Shown here in pieces: positions 48,601 through 62,800 of a stretch of DNA of 64,000 nt. The translations under genes were made by a program, and so were the position numbers. The number at the start of each line of letters is the position of its first letter. Position 1 is the stretch's first letter. The notes beneath the pieces are model-generated. The model was not told the origin of the DNA and made no database searches. It was given only the letters and a program-made list of their open reading frames with translations. Source of the DNA: Lanius collurio (lineage: Eukaryota; Chordata; Aves; Passeriformes; Laniidae); contig JACBWW010000008.1 in assembly GCA_020086605.1 (NCBI GenBank), positions 24,393,234 to 24,457,233 on the forward strand, read 5' to 3'.

Positions 48601-51600
48601 AGAGTCTCTTCTCTGAAAAGGCCAGGACTGTAATGCTGAAAAAAGAACTGTGAGTCACCAAGAAGAAACTTGTGGCATTGCATGGCTCCACAGGAGGCCC
48701 CTGATAGAAATGGGCAGCACAACTTCTCAGCTGACAAATCTTACATTAAAGAAGGAAACAGAACATCATCAAACTTCAGTTGCTATTCTGATAAGAAAAT
48801 TGGATATTGAAAGGATCTAAATCAGAAAAGTTATTAATTTTAGCCTTTATTTGTTAAATTAATACTCCTAAATCTAATCATCCAGGCTGGGCAAATCACT
48901 GTTGTTCTTTGTTGATAAATTCTTCCAGGAAACTTACAGTTTTTATTTACACAAAGCTGTCCAAGGTTTCATGATGTGATAAAGCAATTATCAGAACATT
49001 TCTGGTAACTTAATCTAGGAGCTAAATCTCACAATTTATCCTTATTTTTCTTTATTTTTACACTTCACTTGCAACCTGATAGATAAAATTCTATTAAGTC
49101 TATGTTTTATCCTGATAGTGCCAATTTTAAACTGGAAACCACTAGCAAAAGGAAAAGGAATAATAACCCTTGCAATTACATTATTTGGATATACATTACT
49201 ATACATGAGGAGGCTCAGATACCTGGAGAGGAGACAATATAGCTTTTGTCAATTAAAAAGATAAAGAAATGTAAATAGTAAGGCAGAAGGTTTAAAACAA
49301 AATTTATTTCAAGGACAAGAAGAGCCTTAAAACATCTAGGTAAAAATTGTCATGGTCTCTTTTACTGTTTTGAGTGTCAATGAGGAGATAGAACATCTAA
49401 CATTCAGATTATGGCATTGACCAGAAGTGCCATGAGACTGGCATTTGGGGGGATATACCATCAGTCACTGTGTGTTCATGTTTGTTCAAAAGTATTTCTG
49501 TCTGAGGTGTGTCTATTCTGTAATGGCAAATAGATTAATACAATGTGTGACATGGACCCATGAAAACACTGATGTCCTTCACACCCAAATCTTGATTTCA
49601 GCTCTTTTTTTGTCTTCACATAAAGAATTGAAACACAAAATCTAGATTGAAACTTGATTATTTGGATTTCAGCCTAAGCGTAGTAGATTATTTAGATAAA
49701 CAAAACCTCAGAATTCAGAAATCAAATGCTTAACAGTGGAGAAAAACAATAAAATTGAGTGACAATTGAAAGAATATGTTTCAAAATTAAATGAAAGAAA
49801 AAGAAGAAAAAATATTGGACTCACATGGAAAAATAAATCAGTAAATTGAAAGCAGAATTTAGAACTGAAAGAAGGAATGCATAGCACTGAGAATTTAGGA
49901 GGAGTGATAATGCAAGAGAAACATTCAAAAAGATGAAAAGTGTAGAACTCTGACTCAGAAGGATAAAAAGCAGGTAAAGAAATCGTGGGGGGGAAAAAAA
50001 AGTAGTAGTAGTATCAGTGCAGTACACTGATCAGGAATTGTGTGGAAAAGGCAGAACACCTTATATTTACTCTGGGTATTCTTTGTGTCTTGTGCATTTA
50101 AAAAGCATCAGTGTAAAGGAAAGAAAATAAAGACCTGTCCAGCTCACGTGTTATTAAGGACAATGCTGTATTCAGCATCCTCTTTGCAAATAATGTTTTT
50201 TTTAAATTATGTGGACTTCCTCTCAAGAATCCTAAAAGAAATGGCCAAGAATATCACATTAATACTAGTTTTACATGTATATATATATATAAAACTAGGG
50301 GCAGGTTGAAAGTTACCAATCAGTTATTGACAACAGCGGGGAAGTGACCTAAATACTTATCACTAAATTAATCCAGGTGAAGTAGGAGATGAGTTAACTT
50401 GGAATGCAAGAGATAAAAGATGAAAGGATGGGAATATAATTAATACTTGTTAACATCATGTTATAGAAATTGGATCTTGTCAAACGAAACTGCTTTCACC
50501 AATCATGTTTGGTGGAGGCATAACAGAAAGGCAACATGCTTGGAATTACAATAAGATGTTTGACTTGGTGCTGAATAACATTCAGGTTAAAAATACCACT
50601 GTGCAATATCCTTAAAATGCCAAACAAGCAGTTTAAAAAAGCTGACTGATAGACATCAAAGTAGACACCACTGACAAGTAAATATGGAATGGGGATGTTT
50701 TTAGGTGACTACAGGGACTGTGGCTGTCTAATGATAATCAGAATTTTATTAATAATCAGAATGTAAATAAAAATGCTTCTGCCAATAAAAGTATGCTTTT
50801 CTAAAGATGGGTGCATGGGTAATAATGTTGAGCTACAACCCAGTAATGTTTTTCTCTACTTGCCAATGTGCAAAACACTGTGCCACCCTGAGACCACAAG
50901 CATAAGGAGTCTTGGAAAGAGATTAACAGGATATTGGTCAGAAGAATTCATTCTGCAGCTCTGCAAGTTTGCATCTGTCACCAGGATGTCACCCTGAAAA
51001 TTATTCTTCACAGCAACTGGGACGCGTGTCAAGTCGCGTCTCCATTCCTGCAACTTCACTTTTTAGGACAGTGTCGTGGTGCCTGCTTTGTTTTCTCCTA
51101 ATTCTTATGTCACAGAGGTAAAATAAGTTAAGTAAGATATGATTTGAACTAAACTACTGCATGCAAGAAAAGCTAATGTAAGTAAAGCTGCTTTTCAGAC
51201 TGTCACTGTGGGGGAAAATTACCCAGCAGTTCACTATCCCTTCTCGGATCAGTCTAAGGAATTTCATAAATCACTTCCATTAAAATTCCAGACTGTTTTG
51301 AAAATTCTGAGGTTCAACACACAAACAAATTATCTCAAAGGGTAACAAGTTACTGCACATTAGCTGTCTATATCCTTTGAGGTACAGTCTGAACTTTCAG
51401 ATTTCCATCTGCAACTATCCTATAATCAGGACAATCTTTAGGCCTGCAATTAAGCACTAACAGAATTTAAGGGCACAGTATTGTTACCCTGAAACAACTG
51501 AAATTTTTTATATGCACTCTTCTGATATGGGAGATTGTGCTTTCTAGTTCTGGAAGAGAAAAGGCATTATGGGAGGGAATAAAAACAACCCACATGTCTT

Positions 51601-51779
51601 GTTCCTAAGAGGTCAATAACAGTAAAGATAAACATAGTTTTCTGGACTTTGCTCTCAGGTGTGTTTTCTGACTGACTGCCTCCTCCTGAGAAGTCAGACT
51701 ACATCTTCTCCCAGAGGCTGTGCCTCCTCCCTGCAGGAAGGAGTTTATCTTTTTCTTTATAAACACAAGACTTTGTCAT
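45601..51779. other. non-coding interval, no gene recognised
   Basis: AT-rich, CpG-poor DNA. Only small local repeats are seen, such as a doubled GTTTATATCTA at about 48401 and a (TA)7 at 50278-50291. No gene could be supported. A short CpG-rich palindrome is present at 51021-51040. Confidence 0.5.
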
Positions 51780-52400
51780 GAATCTTGGCAAACAATTCAT
51801 AAAACGAAGCTTCCTAATTGCCAGGTCTTTTAAAAATGCAGTGGTTCACGTCAGCTAATGAGAATGATTTCTTTGTTTTATCAAGCACGTCTAATTGCTG
51901 TCTGTATCCTACAGTTTGTAAGAAACAGACCTGAGTGTGATCTCTTTTTACTTCACTTGTTATTTACAAATTGAAATGCAATTTCAATAGGTGAAATTTG
52001 TATTTCTTTATTTGCTTCAAGTTAATTGCCACATCTTAGTCTGAATGTAGATTAATTGTATTTTACAATACAAAGTATTTATCTGTTTGTTTTAACTGCT
52101 GTTCTGCGTCATTCAGAATAATGGGTGCTATGGCAGGATTGTACAGCTGCATCAGAAACTTGCCTCAGGAGTCTGCTGCTCCTTTTAACTGAAATGAAGT
52201 TAGCAGGGAATAAAACCAAAAATGGAGGCAAAGTAAATCATTGCCTTCATGATAGGAAATGCTTGCCAGAGCTCTTAGTCAGTGCCTAATTGTTTTCCTT
52301 TATACACAATGCCCTAAAACTTCAACAATCTTTAAAAATTAATTTCTGCTAATCCCCCTAGCATTAAATAATAGATCTTTTAAGTCCGTTTTTAAAGAGC
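51780..52400. promoter_or_regulatory. candidate conserved regulatory element (cluster of TAAT motifs)
   Basis: Homeodomain-type core motifs are unusually dense and of the TAATTG/TAATGA kind: near 51814, 51854, 51892, 52023, 52052 and 52287, plus TTAATTTCTGCTAAT near 52340. The stretch shows no repeat signature and no open frame, and its texture resembles vertebrate developmental enhancers that lie in gene deserts. Without an alignment this is only an inference from motif density, and AT-rich DNA produces such motifs by chance. Confidence 0.25.
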
Positions 52401-54424
52401 AAATAGCACAGTACACTTCAATCAACAACTAGTCATGTCAATTGCAACAAAGAAATTTCAAATGTTATAGATTTTATGTAATCTGTTTCCTCTCCAGGAA
52501 GAAACTTGGACATAAAAATTGACTTAACTGTCTTTCAAAACAAAGAGAGAGAGCAGTATTTTGAAGAGAGAAAATACCTCTTCTCTCCACGACTCTGCCT
52601 TTCACACTGTAGTCTGAAGGCTTGTTAACTGGATATATTCACAAGTTTTAAAATAAAAATTTAACATTCAAGTCATGGGGGAGCAAGAGATATACAATTT
52701 TTCCTGCTCCAAGTTACCTATCACTTTCATTGACTTTTCCAACTCTACAAAATAATTTCTATATAAGGTATTGTTTCTTTAGGGAATGTATCTTGCCATC
52801 ATGCTGCAGAGCAAGTTGTAGTCATCACAGGGAAGAAATTCTCTTGGTAGCCACCATGCTGCTATCGATTTTCATGGAACATATTAACATGATCAGCCTG
52901 CCCTGTTCTGCATGAAAGCAACTCCCATTGATAGCGTGATTCATCTATGGTGCAACCACTTTATGACAACCAATATTGTATCCACTTTATGATAATCACA
53001 CTGTCTTATGGTAACATACATGCTCATTGAAATGTACAGCAAGCTTTGATCATAATGGTTTACCTACAGAATCAATAATCACCTCCTGGTTGCCAGCATT
53101 TGCTCTATGTATGAGATTTTTCTAACCCTCACAAAGAAGATAGGCAAGGCTGCTGCAGAAATGTGAGTAATAAAAGTTGGAACATAAGATTCATGTTACT
53201 CGGTACAGCAGGGTCTGTGTGGGTTTGTGGTCACTGACTGTGTGTGAGCTAGTTGGCAGGGAAAACAGTTTTGAATTTTGGACAAAATCTTCTAGATATA
53301 GCAGGGACCTTACAGGCAACATGGTCCAGCACAGAATCCATATGGAATGTGAGAGACCATTCTCTTACAATGATAAAGAGCATTTTGTTGCACAGTTTTG
53401 CACCTGTGCAACACAAAAACACAGTTGCTAGTAAGGAAAGGGACTCCAGGCTGAAGACAACTTTTTCTCCCTTCTGCTGCTATTCTCATTCAATTTTCTT
53501 CACAATTTCTCAGTTTAAATAGTGTAAAATTAGTGCCTGTAATGATCACTAAGTTACAGAAAAGGGGTGAAGGCACTGCTGAAGAGAAACTTGTTAGATC
53601 AGTGCATGTGAGAGGAAAAGGCTTAGCTGAGGGTTAAAAGGACTGATTTAAAATACTTTTAAATAAGTTTTGCTATGTGCCTGAATTTCAAGTAATCACT
53701 GTAGTCTGCATGAGACTGAACATGTTATGGACAAGAAAGTAGAATTCATGCTTGATATTACAGTTCTTTTTTTTCTGAAAGAACACAGTGTTGCAGTTAT
53801 AATCAAATGTAATGAATGATGCATTAAATTCATAAGAAGTATAAGCATAAAAACTTGTTCCTGAAGACAAAACTCAGAGACAAACTGAGGATAGATAAGC
53901 TGGGCTTTAAAATTAAATGTAGCATGCTAATTGTCTGAGTAACTAAGGATTCTATTAGCTTCCTGAGGAGGTAAAAGATTTCACTTCATTGGAAGGTTCA
54001 AAACAAAATAAAGGACTGTAATTTTCAGAGTCATAAGTTATTGATGATTATCAAATCAAAAGGGAAAAGGAAAAAAAAGACACCTGTACATCAGTGTCTC
54101 ACAATATACACCTCCAGAGATAGGAAAAATTATCTAATAGATTAGCCTGGAAAAGCAAAGTCAGAAAAAAATTAAGAGTAATTGAATCTTCCCCAAGAAT
54201 CTTCTCAAAAATCTTTCCAAGTTCATATCTTCAGACTGTCAGATCAACAGAAAACAGATCAACAGCTGCAAAAACTTTAACATAAGGATATAAAGAAAAA
54301 CCTAAAAAGTGTTTATTTTTGGGGATTTTCAATGTATCTGCAACTCATACAAATATTCAGGTGACTGTTAGCATATAACGAGTCCACACATGTGGAGTGT
54401 TTGCATATCAGACCTCTTAGTCAC
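52401..54424. other. non-coding interval, no gene recognised
   Basis: Two overlapping short frames at 53177-53522 are open, but they have no recognisable domain and no neighbouring support. Nothing else is seen. Confidence 0.5.
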
Positions 54425-54835
54425 AAGCAGGGTCTCCCAGTGGTCAGTACTGGGATACACTGTCCAACATCTCCATAAGTGAGCTGGTTTGTTTACAACA
54501 CCAAACTGGTTGGTGAGATGAACATGTTAGAAGGAAGAGCCATCTTACATGGAGAGTTTTGGGCAGGCTGGAAGAGTGGGGGAGCTAGAATTTTATGAAG
54601 TTTAACAAAGATGTGTGCAAAATCCTGTTCCTGGGATGACATAACCAAAGATCCCACACCAGCGTGGGGTCTGTGTGTCTGGGCAGCACTTTGCTGAAAG
54701 GGATCTGGGTTCCTGGTGGACAACAAGCTGTTCAGGTGTCAGTAAAAAGGCAAATCAAAGCTCGGGCTGCATCCACAGGGGCATTACCGTGTGGCAGACA
54801 GAGTCTGGAGCAGGACTGAACACACTTCCCATGGC
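54425..54835 (+). mobile_element. CR1 LINE ORF2 3' relic
   Basis: The nucleotide order follows the region of CR1 ORF2 just after the reverse transcriptase active site. A GGTCAGTACTGGGATACA block is followed by AACATCTCCATAAGTGA, then by ACACCAAACTGGTTGGTGAG, the equivalent of the ADDTKLGG-coding stretch. Next come TGGGCAGGCTGGAAGAGTGG, TGAAGTTTAACAAAG, TGCAAAATCCTGTTCCTGGG, and AGGGATCTGGGTTCCTGGTG. It is full of frameshifts and stops, so it is a dead pseudogene copy. It lacks the CR1 3' tail, so both ends are lost. Confidence 0.85.
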
Positions 54836-56074
54836 CATGCTTTGATGAGCATGAATTACTGAATTACCAGGAGCAACAGTCAATGGGTGCAAGATATCAG
54901 CAGCTGCTGTATGAGACAGATAACTTACTACTTCCTTTTGGCATTACAGTGCAACAGGTCTTTCACACCTCTTAAGACAAGACCAGTTCTAGTTCCCAAC
55001 ATTCCCAGACCATACATCTGTTATGTCTATACCGTGTGTTAAAAAGCACTTCCTCACTTAAGGAGGTAGCTAACAGATATATCCAGGAAACCTCACAAAA
55101 TTCAATCTATGGGGTCAACACTTGACATTTTAAAAAAAAGTTATATAGGAATGCAAATTATTGGAGGCCTACAACTTGGCTATTTAGGTTATTATTCAGT
55201 GAACAGCTTCTGGCTGACTTGGACAAAATGACCAGAGAAACTTGATTAATATTTTTTTTTGTAATTTATATGAAAATTATTTTGACTTTTAAAATCAGTT
55301 TCCTGCCTTGATCATTAAAAAAAAGTGATTTAAACTGCTCACTCACTAGTAGATGATACCCATAAAACTTGCTGTCATCCTTGATTTTGTACTGAATAAT
55401 TACATGTGTATGTTGTGTATGGCAAACAGCAAGTTATATCATGGCCAAGTGTTTGATTTTGTAAGTTAATCATCCTGACTTATAAATGAAAAACACATCA
55501 CTAAGCAGCAAAAAATGAAGAGTATATCTTTATTAAAGAGTCGTGATGCTTGACATTGCATCTCCCCCATACTCCTTGATCATTTCTGTCTAAATTCACT
55601 TCCTTTTGAAGTGTTCTATATTTGCAGTTGAAAGCCAGGGGATATATAAGTGCCTGGTATTCCAGGTTAGGGGAAAATAAACTCATTCACTTTCTTGCAA
55701 ATGGAAATATATATACTTTAAATCATATTCTTCCAGATGCAACACTCTAGGGAATCCATAACCTTCCTCCACTGCTTGTTCTTTTCCTGCAAAAAACATA
55801 GAAAGAGGGGTGAACCCAGCGCAGCATTATTAAGCCATTTGTTGGTGCATCTGGTCATGCTATGCAATTCTTCTTTAAACAATGGCTGTTCCTGTTGAAT
55901 TAGATCGTGTCAACAGGGTGTGTAGTGCTCTAGAAACCTTTTATTAAAGGGTTGAGGACAGTGTGAAAATATATTGCAACATCTAAATTACTACACTATG
56001 TCCTCTTCTTTTATTGTGGTCTTGAAGCAATGTTTTCTTCAATAGATTAGCTGCTTATGTGAAACATGTTAAAA
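54836..56074. other. non-coding interval, no gene recognised
   Basis: AT-rich. Decayed CR1 sequence may extend a little into the first 100 bases, but it is not recognisable beyond that. Confidence 0.5.
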
Positions 56075-56800
56075 TGTTGTGTCCCATCCTTAAGGGGACG
56101 AGTGACCCGAGATCCATACTTGCTTGTGGTAGAAAGGAATGACAGAAGTCAGAGGATCCACAAAAGCTTACAAAGTTTTATTAGTAGATTACACACTGGG
56201 AATGGGCATTGCTAGAAATCCATCACTGATCTTCTTGTCTAAGCACACAGAAGTGAGTTTTGAACAAGAGGGTGGGGTGAAAGGGAAGAGAGGCAGATGG
56301 ATTAAAGAGTGGAAGAGAAACAGATGGATTAAAGAGCTGGAGAGAGAAGAAAAGGAAGAAAAGGAGAAAGAGAGAGATCACCAATCCCAGCTCATGGGGT
56401 GTCCAGAGTCCTGCACCTGGGATTGGTGGGGGTGCATTTTACAGATAAGGTTTCCTCACCCTGGGGATAAATTTCTCTCTTTCTGTGCAAATCAGTTCCC
56501 ATGAGCAGTTCATTCTTTCAGACCTTTCTGGAAATGGGTCAGACACTTTGGTGGTTTTGGGTGGTCCTGAGCCCCCCTACAGTCCATTGTCACATCTTGG
56601 CCTCAATCCTGCTGTGCTGTGTTGTGCTTATCTCCAGGAGCCAGTACAAGGACATTTCTCCCAAAAATTCTGCCCTACCTCCTGTAGAAGTCTACAGAGA
56701 CCTACATGGTCTCTTCTTCTGCCATATCCTGCTCTTTCTCACATCATGTCCTTAACAGCAATCCTTGCCTGGCTCCACAGCCATCTGTCTATAGGTAACA
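56075..56800 (-). mobile_element. probable LTR, minus strand
   Basis: On the minus strand the block reads as U3-R-U5. It has a CCAAT-containing U3, a long CT-rich section, and an AATAAA (complement at 56177-56182). A U5 follows that closes with GGGACACAACA at 56075, a TG...CA-type end. The upstream end is less clear: AACA-type ends occur near 56759 and 56800, but neither gives a matching target duplication with the bases before 56075. No internal retroviral region adjoins it, so it is a solo or truncated LTR. Confidence 0.6.
56294..56347. repeat. 27-bp tandem duplication within the minus-strand LTR
   Basis: CAGATGGATTAAAGAG occurs at 56294 and again at 56321, with similar GGA(A/G)GAGA sequence between, giving a unit of 27 bp. 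Duplicated short units in U3 are common in retroviral enhancers, but here the region is simply purine-rich on the plus strand. Confidence 0.65.
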
Positions 56801-59800
56801 TACACATTAACCCCCCTTATATTCTAGGCTTCTGCAAATGTTCCTGAAATATTTTTACTGCTGAATCTCCTTAGACATTTGGCTCTGTCAGTGGATAAGC
56901 TTTTGCTAAATTTATCTCTCTGCTGCTGGATCTGAGAAAATATCAACCTTGTCACTTGAAAACTTGAAATAGATTATGCTAAATAAATCTCATTAACAGG
57001 TTTTATCCTTTACACCTTAGGATAGCAATTATGGAGAGTCTTTCCTGTGTACCATACCATCAGTGTTTCCTTTTGATAAGGCTGTGGCACCTGATAATTC
57101 CCAGCTACAGAGATATACCCTTTCAGATAATTGACAAATACCACAGCCAAAAAAGTCTCAGTCAGCATCTAAACATTCTTCAAAAGAAACCTACTTGGAA
57201 TAAAGCTCTTAGGAGTTCAGTGTGACCTCTCCATTTACATCAGATATCAGATTTCTCTTCTGCCACAGAATTATCTTCTCATTCTATGCATTTCTCATCA
57301 ATTTTCCTTACCTTTCCATACTGAGACCACAGTAATAGCATTCTAGGGGAACATTTTGGGAAATACAGATGGAATATTATCTCTTCGTGCACTCTTATTG
57401 CCACAGAACAAAACATAGGAGGTCACATTTCAATTTGTGCTTAGAACCTGTACGGGTCTTCAAGCAACAGAAGAAAATATTCAGACATATTCAAGAACCT
57501 AGTGACTTCAAGGCTGCATTTATGAAAATAATACATTCTGCTTAAAGCAGCAAGGTCTGATAACTGCTGAAGAGATCACTGTTGAACTCAGTCAATGGGT
57601 TAACACAGAAGAAAGGGAGCAGGAAATACAGGTGAGATTTGTCAAGGTTACTATAAGGTTCATTTAAGGTCTTATTTTCCTGGAAATAGAAATACTATTA
57701 GCATAGGAGACATCCCAGGATCAAAATCCTGATCCCTTTATCAGCTGTGTGGGTTTTTTCCTTAAATTCAATGTTTTGAGACAGGTTATTCATTCTACAA
57801 AAATGGAAAAGTGTGTGAGGGAAGTGTCATGAGGGAAGAAGTAAAGAACACTTTTTTCAAGCTCATCTACCACTCTACACTCTCTTCAGCTACAGTTCAA
57901 TAAAGCTGATGTGGTTCAATATAAAACACCTTTATGGGCTTTCTTAAATACCCAAAGATTCACAAGAATTTAATTTCTTTTAGCTGTTATTCCCCACCCA
58001 AGCTAATTTTACTGTGCCCTTCATGTCCCTTACCCACATTAAGTCTTTCACAATAAAAACCTTGTGAGTTATGCAGTCACTACCACGCCATTTATTGTTA
58101 AAGGTCCACAGGAAAGCTGTCCAGAAACACTTTTCTCACTTTGTGCCACAAAAATTACCTGGATGAGGCTACAGTATAAGATCTTTGGCACTGGTAGAAT
58201 AAGACATTTTCACTGTGTACCATTTCATGCTCATTTATAAACTCCTGTATAATTTAAAATCTTTCATCACTGCACACTTGGGAGCTCTCTATGCTCCAGA
58301 TTGCTCTTGAGAATTTTTCTTTCCCTTGGGAAGATAAATAAAACCACTAAGTGTCCTGAGGAGTGGGATATCTGTGAACATCTGTCATACTTCAACCAAT
58401 CATAGTAGCTTAATCACACTGATTATGAATTTATCTCCACAAACAACCACGTTTAAAAACATGGCCCATCTCTTGTACTTTAATTGTATAAAAACAGGCT
58501 ATAAAAATTGAAGTCGAAGAATACTTTTTTCTAAAACAGATTTTTTCAAGATGTATGTAAAACTGTGTCCAGACAAATTTATCTGTCCGTAGCAGTACTG
58601 AGTTTTCATGGGTTTGCTTCGGTCCCCTGCAAAGTTATCCACAAGGGTTATAAACAGCATGAGGCACACACAGACTCAGGTAGGAAGGCCTGCTCAGGTC
58701 AGTAGGAAGGCCACTTGTTTGTGTCAGGAGCACCCACAAGGGCTCATGTTACTGTCACTACACTCAGAGGTGCGTACACAGGACAGCAAATGCTGAGAAA
58801 GAGCAAGTTTGAAAGCTTAAGATCAAGGCACTACCAGGTTGAAACTGTACTTTCCGGAATTCTCCATACTGACTTCCTGCTGTGCCCGTGACACCACTGA
58901 CTTCACAAAACCAGAACTGGGCCACTGAACACCAAACTTACCTGTGACTTCCAAATTAGCTTATCCCCATTTAGTAGTAAAATAAAACACAGAAGTCAGG
59001 TTGACTGCTTTAGAAATCTGTCAAATAAACCCAGAACTTGGAGGGGTTTTAATGCACTAAAAAGCAGTCAGTCAATTATGTATTAGCCCAGGATACTTTA
59101 CTATTGCTTTTATTGCTTGTCTTGTTTTATCTTCACTATTATTTTTCAGCTTATTCTACTTATTATTTCCTTCCGTTTCACACAGATTTCTAAAGCAGAA
59201 TGGACAAAGTATCTCTCCTTGAAACAAAATTCTCAGTACTAAATAATGCACAATGTAGATTAGGAATCTCTGTACACATGCTTGACCTGAACTGATTTTG
59301 TTTTTCACTCCTGCACAGTTCCACTCTTTGGACATCTGGCATCTCTCCCCGAGTCAGTTTTCTGACATATTTTAGACAAGAGTGTACAAAGACAAAAGAT
59401 TAATTTTCTCAAGGATAATTACAATAACTAGAATTTTATACAGCTGCGAGTTAATTATGTATATCAAAATGATAATGTTTCTGGATGGAGTAAGTATTTA
59501 AAATCCCCCTGAGCCTGAGCATACGTGTACACTGGCAAAAATCAGAAAAAAAGGTAATTTGAAGCACTAGAAAGAGGCCAAAGGGTAATTATCAGTTCCC
59601 TCAGGACTTGAAATAAATATCATGAACCATGCACATCTTAAAGAGAATGTGATTACTTTTATATTTTTCATCTTTAGAGGGAAAAGACATCAGTCTAAAT
59701 GCACTACTAACCACCTTAGGTGAAGAGATCTAAATGTACATGGTTGTTGGATTATGTGCTCCAGAATTCACTGCAGTAGAAACTCATCACACTTATTCAT

Positions 59801-62800
59801 AATTTTTTGCATTACAGTGCAGAGGAAGTGAAATTCCAGCTTTGATATCTTTAACATTATGTATTCCAGGTTTGCAATACTGACTATCCATTCCAGGTTT
59901 GCAATGCTTAAATTTATCAAAATTTTTTAAAGTTATTTAATATATTATTAAAGATATCTAAAATTATTTAAAATGTTGTTGTTGTTGTTGTTGTTGTCAT
60001 TGTTATAAGATGGCAGCTTTCACTGAATGTTTTTCTTTCTAAAGAAATGTTACCACCCTTATGGTATCTTGATTTCTGAAATTCATTTCTTACATTATTC
60101 TACCAGAAGCACAATTCATAAATCTTGTGGGTATACTACAAAGTCTCACTTTTACAAGATGCAAAGGGCATCGAGCAGCCAAATCAGATGGCTTGAATGC
60201 TAAATGTGCATGTAAATTCATTATTGTTAATTTAGAGATATTACCTTTAAGGAGACAGTTCTGGTAAAGCAGCTGTTTGGTGGGTTTGAACTTTTCTAGA
60301 TCTGTATTTTAATCTACTTGGGAAAAGTAGTAATACTTAACAAAAAAGATAATGAAGGGGAACTGGCTAGGCGAGCGTATTAAAAATATACATAATGGGG
60401 AAAATGGATTTGTAGCAAACCAAATTTTTTATCATCTGAGCGCTCCCTTATAGCCTGTCTAACTTCAGTTGGCTTTCTCTGTATTCTGCACATCCCAGAA
60501 CCACAGAACCACAGCTGGCAACAAATCATAATGTTTTTGTTGGAGAAAAACAGGTCTGAACACTGAGTAGTCAGAAGTGCAGCATGTGTAGCAATCCTGG
60601 GAAGACTGTGTCAAGCATGTCTCTGCAAGGCTTTTCTTTCCAGCTCCATGTTGTCCTGCCCTTTTTTTTAATTACCCATATCATATCTGTCTGACTTAAG
60701 ATAAGTTGCTTGAAGCAAGAGCCTATTCTAGTTGTAAAGCACAAAGCACCCTATAAACTCTATGATGTACTATGAAAAGTAACTACACTGCTCACTAGTT
60801 ATGCTTTCTTTTTAGTTCATAGCAGGGAAATAAAAAGACAGGAGATTCCCAAGAGCTTAGATGAAATAAATGTGTTCTGTCCTTACTCCTGGATTGGTCC
60901 ACGTTAGCTTAAAGAAATAACCACAATTCTTTTTCAAATGGGAAAGATGGAAAAACAGGGCACATGTTGCTGGCAGTGATCTGCATCACAGTGTCTGGAA
61001 GCTGTGTGTATGTAGCAGAAAGGGAAGATTAGGGACAGCTGAGCCATTACAACACAGCTGCTAATACTTCTGAGCCAGGCTGCTCCCTTGAGCTTCCCTG
61101 CTAACCATGGAATAACTCCACTACATACCCTGGGAAAATGTCTTCTAATCCCCATGAAATTGCACTTGGTGGGGGCTGTGGGTTAAGTGTAAAAGGAAAT
61201 TATCCAACAATGCAGAAGCAGGCATGCTAAATCAAGTGCACCCTGTGGTAAATTGCATCAGCTAAAATGAAAGGAAACTCAACTTGTCTTGCTTTCTTCA
61301 ATGAACATATTTTAAATGCTGTACACCAGAGTGTAAGATTGATGCTATAACATCAAAAAATGTACAAAATAACTGAAAGATGAGCTAGAGATATTATAGA
61401 AATATAATCAAAATAGCTATTTCCAAGTTCCCATATTAATTGTTGTATTCAAGTAAAACAACATACTTCGTGTTAAAACAAATCCGTGTTAGTATCTCTG
61501 TCTGAAAGATAATGTGGACAGACAGGTGCATGAAATTAATGTTAGTGGGAGAGAAAATTATGAGAAATAAATCCCAGTACTAGAAAATTACTTCATAGGG
61601 AGAACAGTCTTTTTACTACAACGCTCTATGACAATCTTTAGTTAATAATACACAGACTATAGTTATGCCCCAACACCTTCATCCACAGAGGTATGTCTAC
61701 ATCAGAACACAAACTAAGTACAGTTCCCTTTGAATACATCTCAAGACTGTCCATGCCCTGATATCCCTTGTCCTGCTCATTCTGCCAAGCTGTTCTTGCT
61801 GCAGCCTCTTTGTTCTCATTTCCTTCCTTCTGATGGCATCAAAGTTGCATCTTCATAGTCCTGTTTTTTTTTTATTAAAGCATATTTATCACAATAGCTG
61901 CCTACAGAATTCTATGTATTTGCAACTGCATCTCAGAGGGACTTACAGTCGTTCAAGGGCTCAGCTTTCTGTCTTTTTTGGTGATAAAAAATGCTATTCC
62001 TGGTGCTTGAACTGTCTAAACAACAGTTAGAGAGATAGAGTGCCCCAAAGGATGGCAGAGGCATGGAAATCTGAATAAAAGGGGGCTTACCTGTTAATGC
62101 CAGAGGCAGACTTGGCCTTTAATCTGAATAGTCCACAGGTATTTTGTTCTGACAAGGCTACAGGTAGGAAAAGTTTAGCTGGGGGTCACAGGGAAACATT
62201 AGCAGGTGCTAGGAGCAACTAAAAGTAACCAAGGTGAGGAGACCACTGAGAGAGCAGTGTGGCAGTAAAGCTGTACCTGACACTACACAACACACATTTA
62301 TCAGCAATGAAAATTAAAAGTAAAGGGGAAAACTGATTTTCTCAACAAGAACTTAGGAAAGCTGTAAAAGAAATTGCATAGCAGTTTTAAATTCTTAAAG
62401 GCTGTTGTATATAGTAAGAATTATTCAAGACAAAGTTGTTGAAGGAAGCTTTTGAAAACAAAATCTTCTGGGGATGTCCATCTGGATTACTCAAGGTATT
62501 TAATAGTTCTTTCACCCGAACAATTAGGTTAGTGCAAAGGATTCCTTTAATGTCATGTAAAGACAGTATTGTTCCTATCCTTTGGGAGCAGGAAAGAACT
62601 CATTTCAACCACCAGTAGTAAGTACACAGTACTAGTTAGAAGGCAGAAAGAACCTCAAATTCTAAGTTTCAGTGACATGGCTGTCACAGATTGTATGGAT
62701 TACAGAGGAGCTAGGAGAATGGCCTGTAGTTGAAGTCTGAGTCCTGGGCAAGTGTTTTAGGAAAAACAAGGTATTCTCTGTCCATCTCTGCTCTGATACA

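Noticed and set aside
50278..50291. (TA)7 dinucleotide run
   Set aside because: Too short to be more than background in AT-rich DNA.
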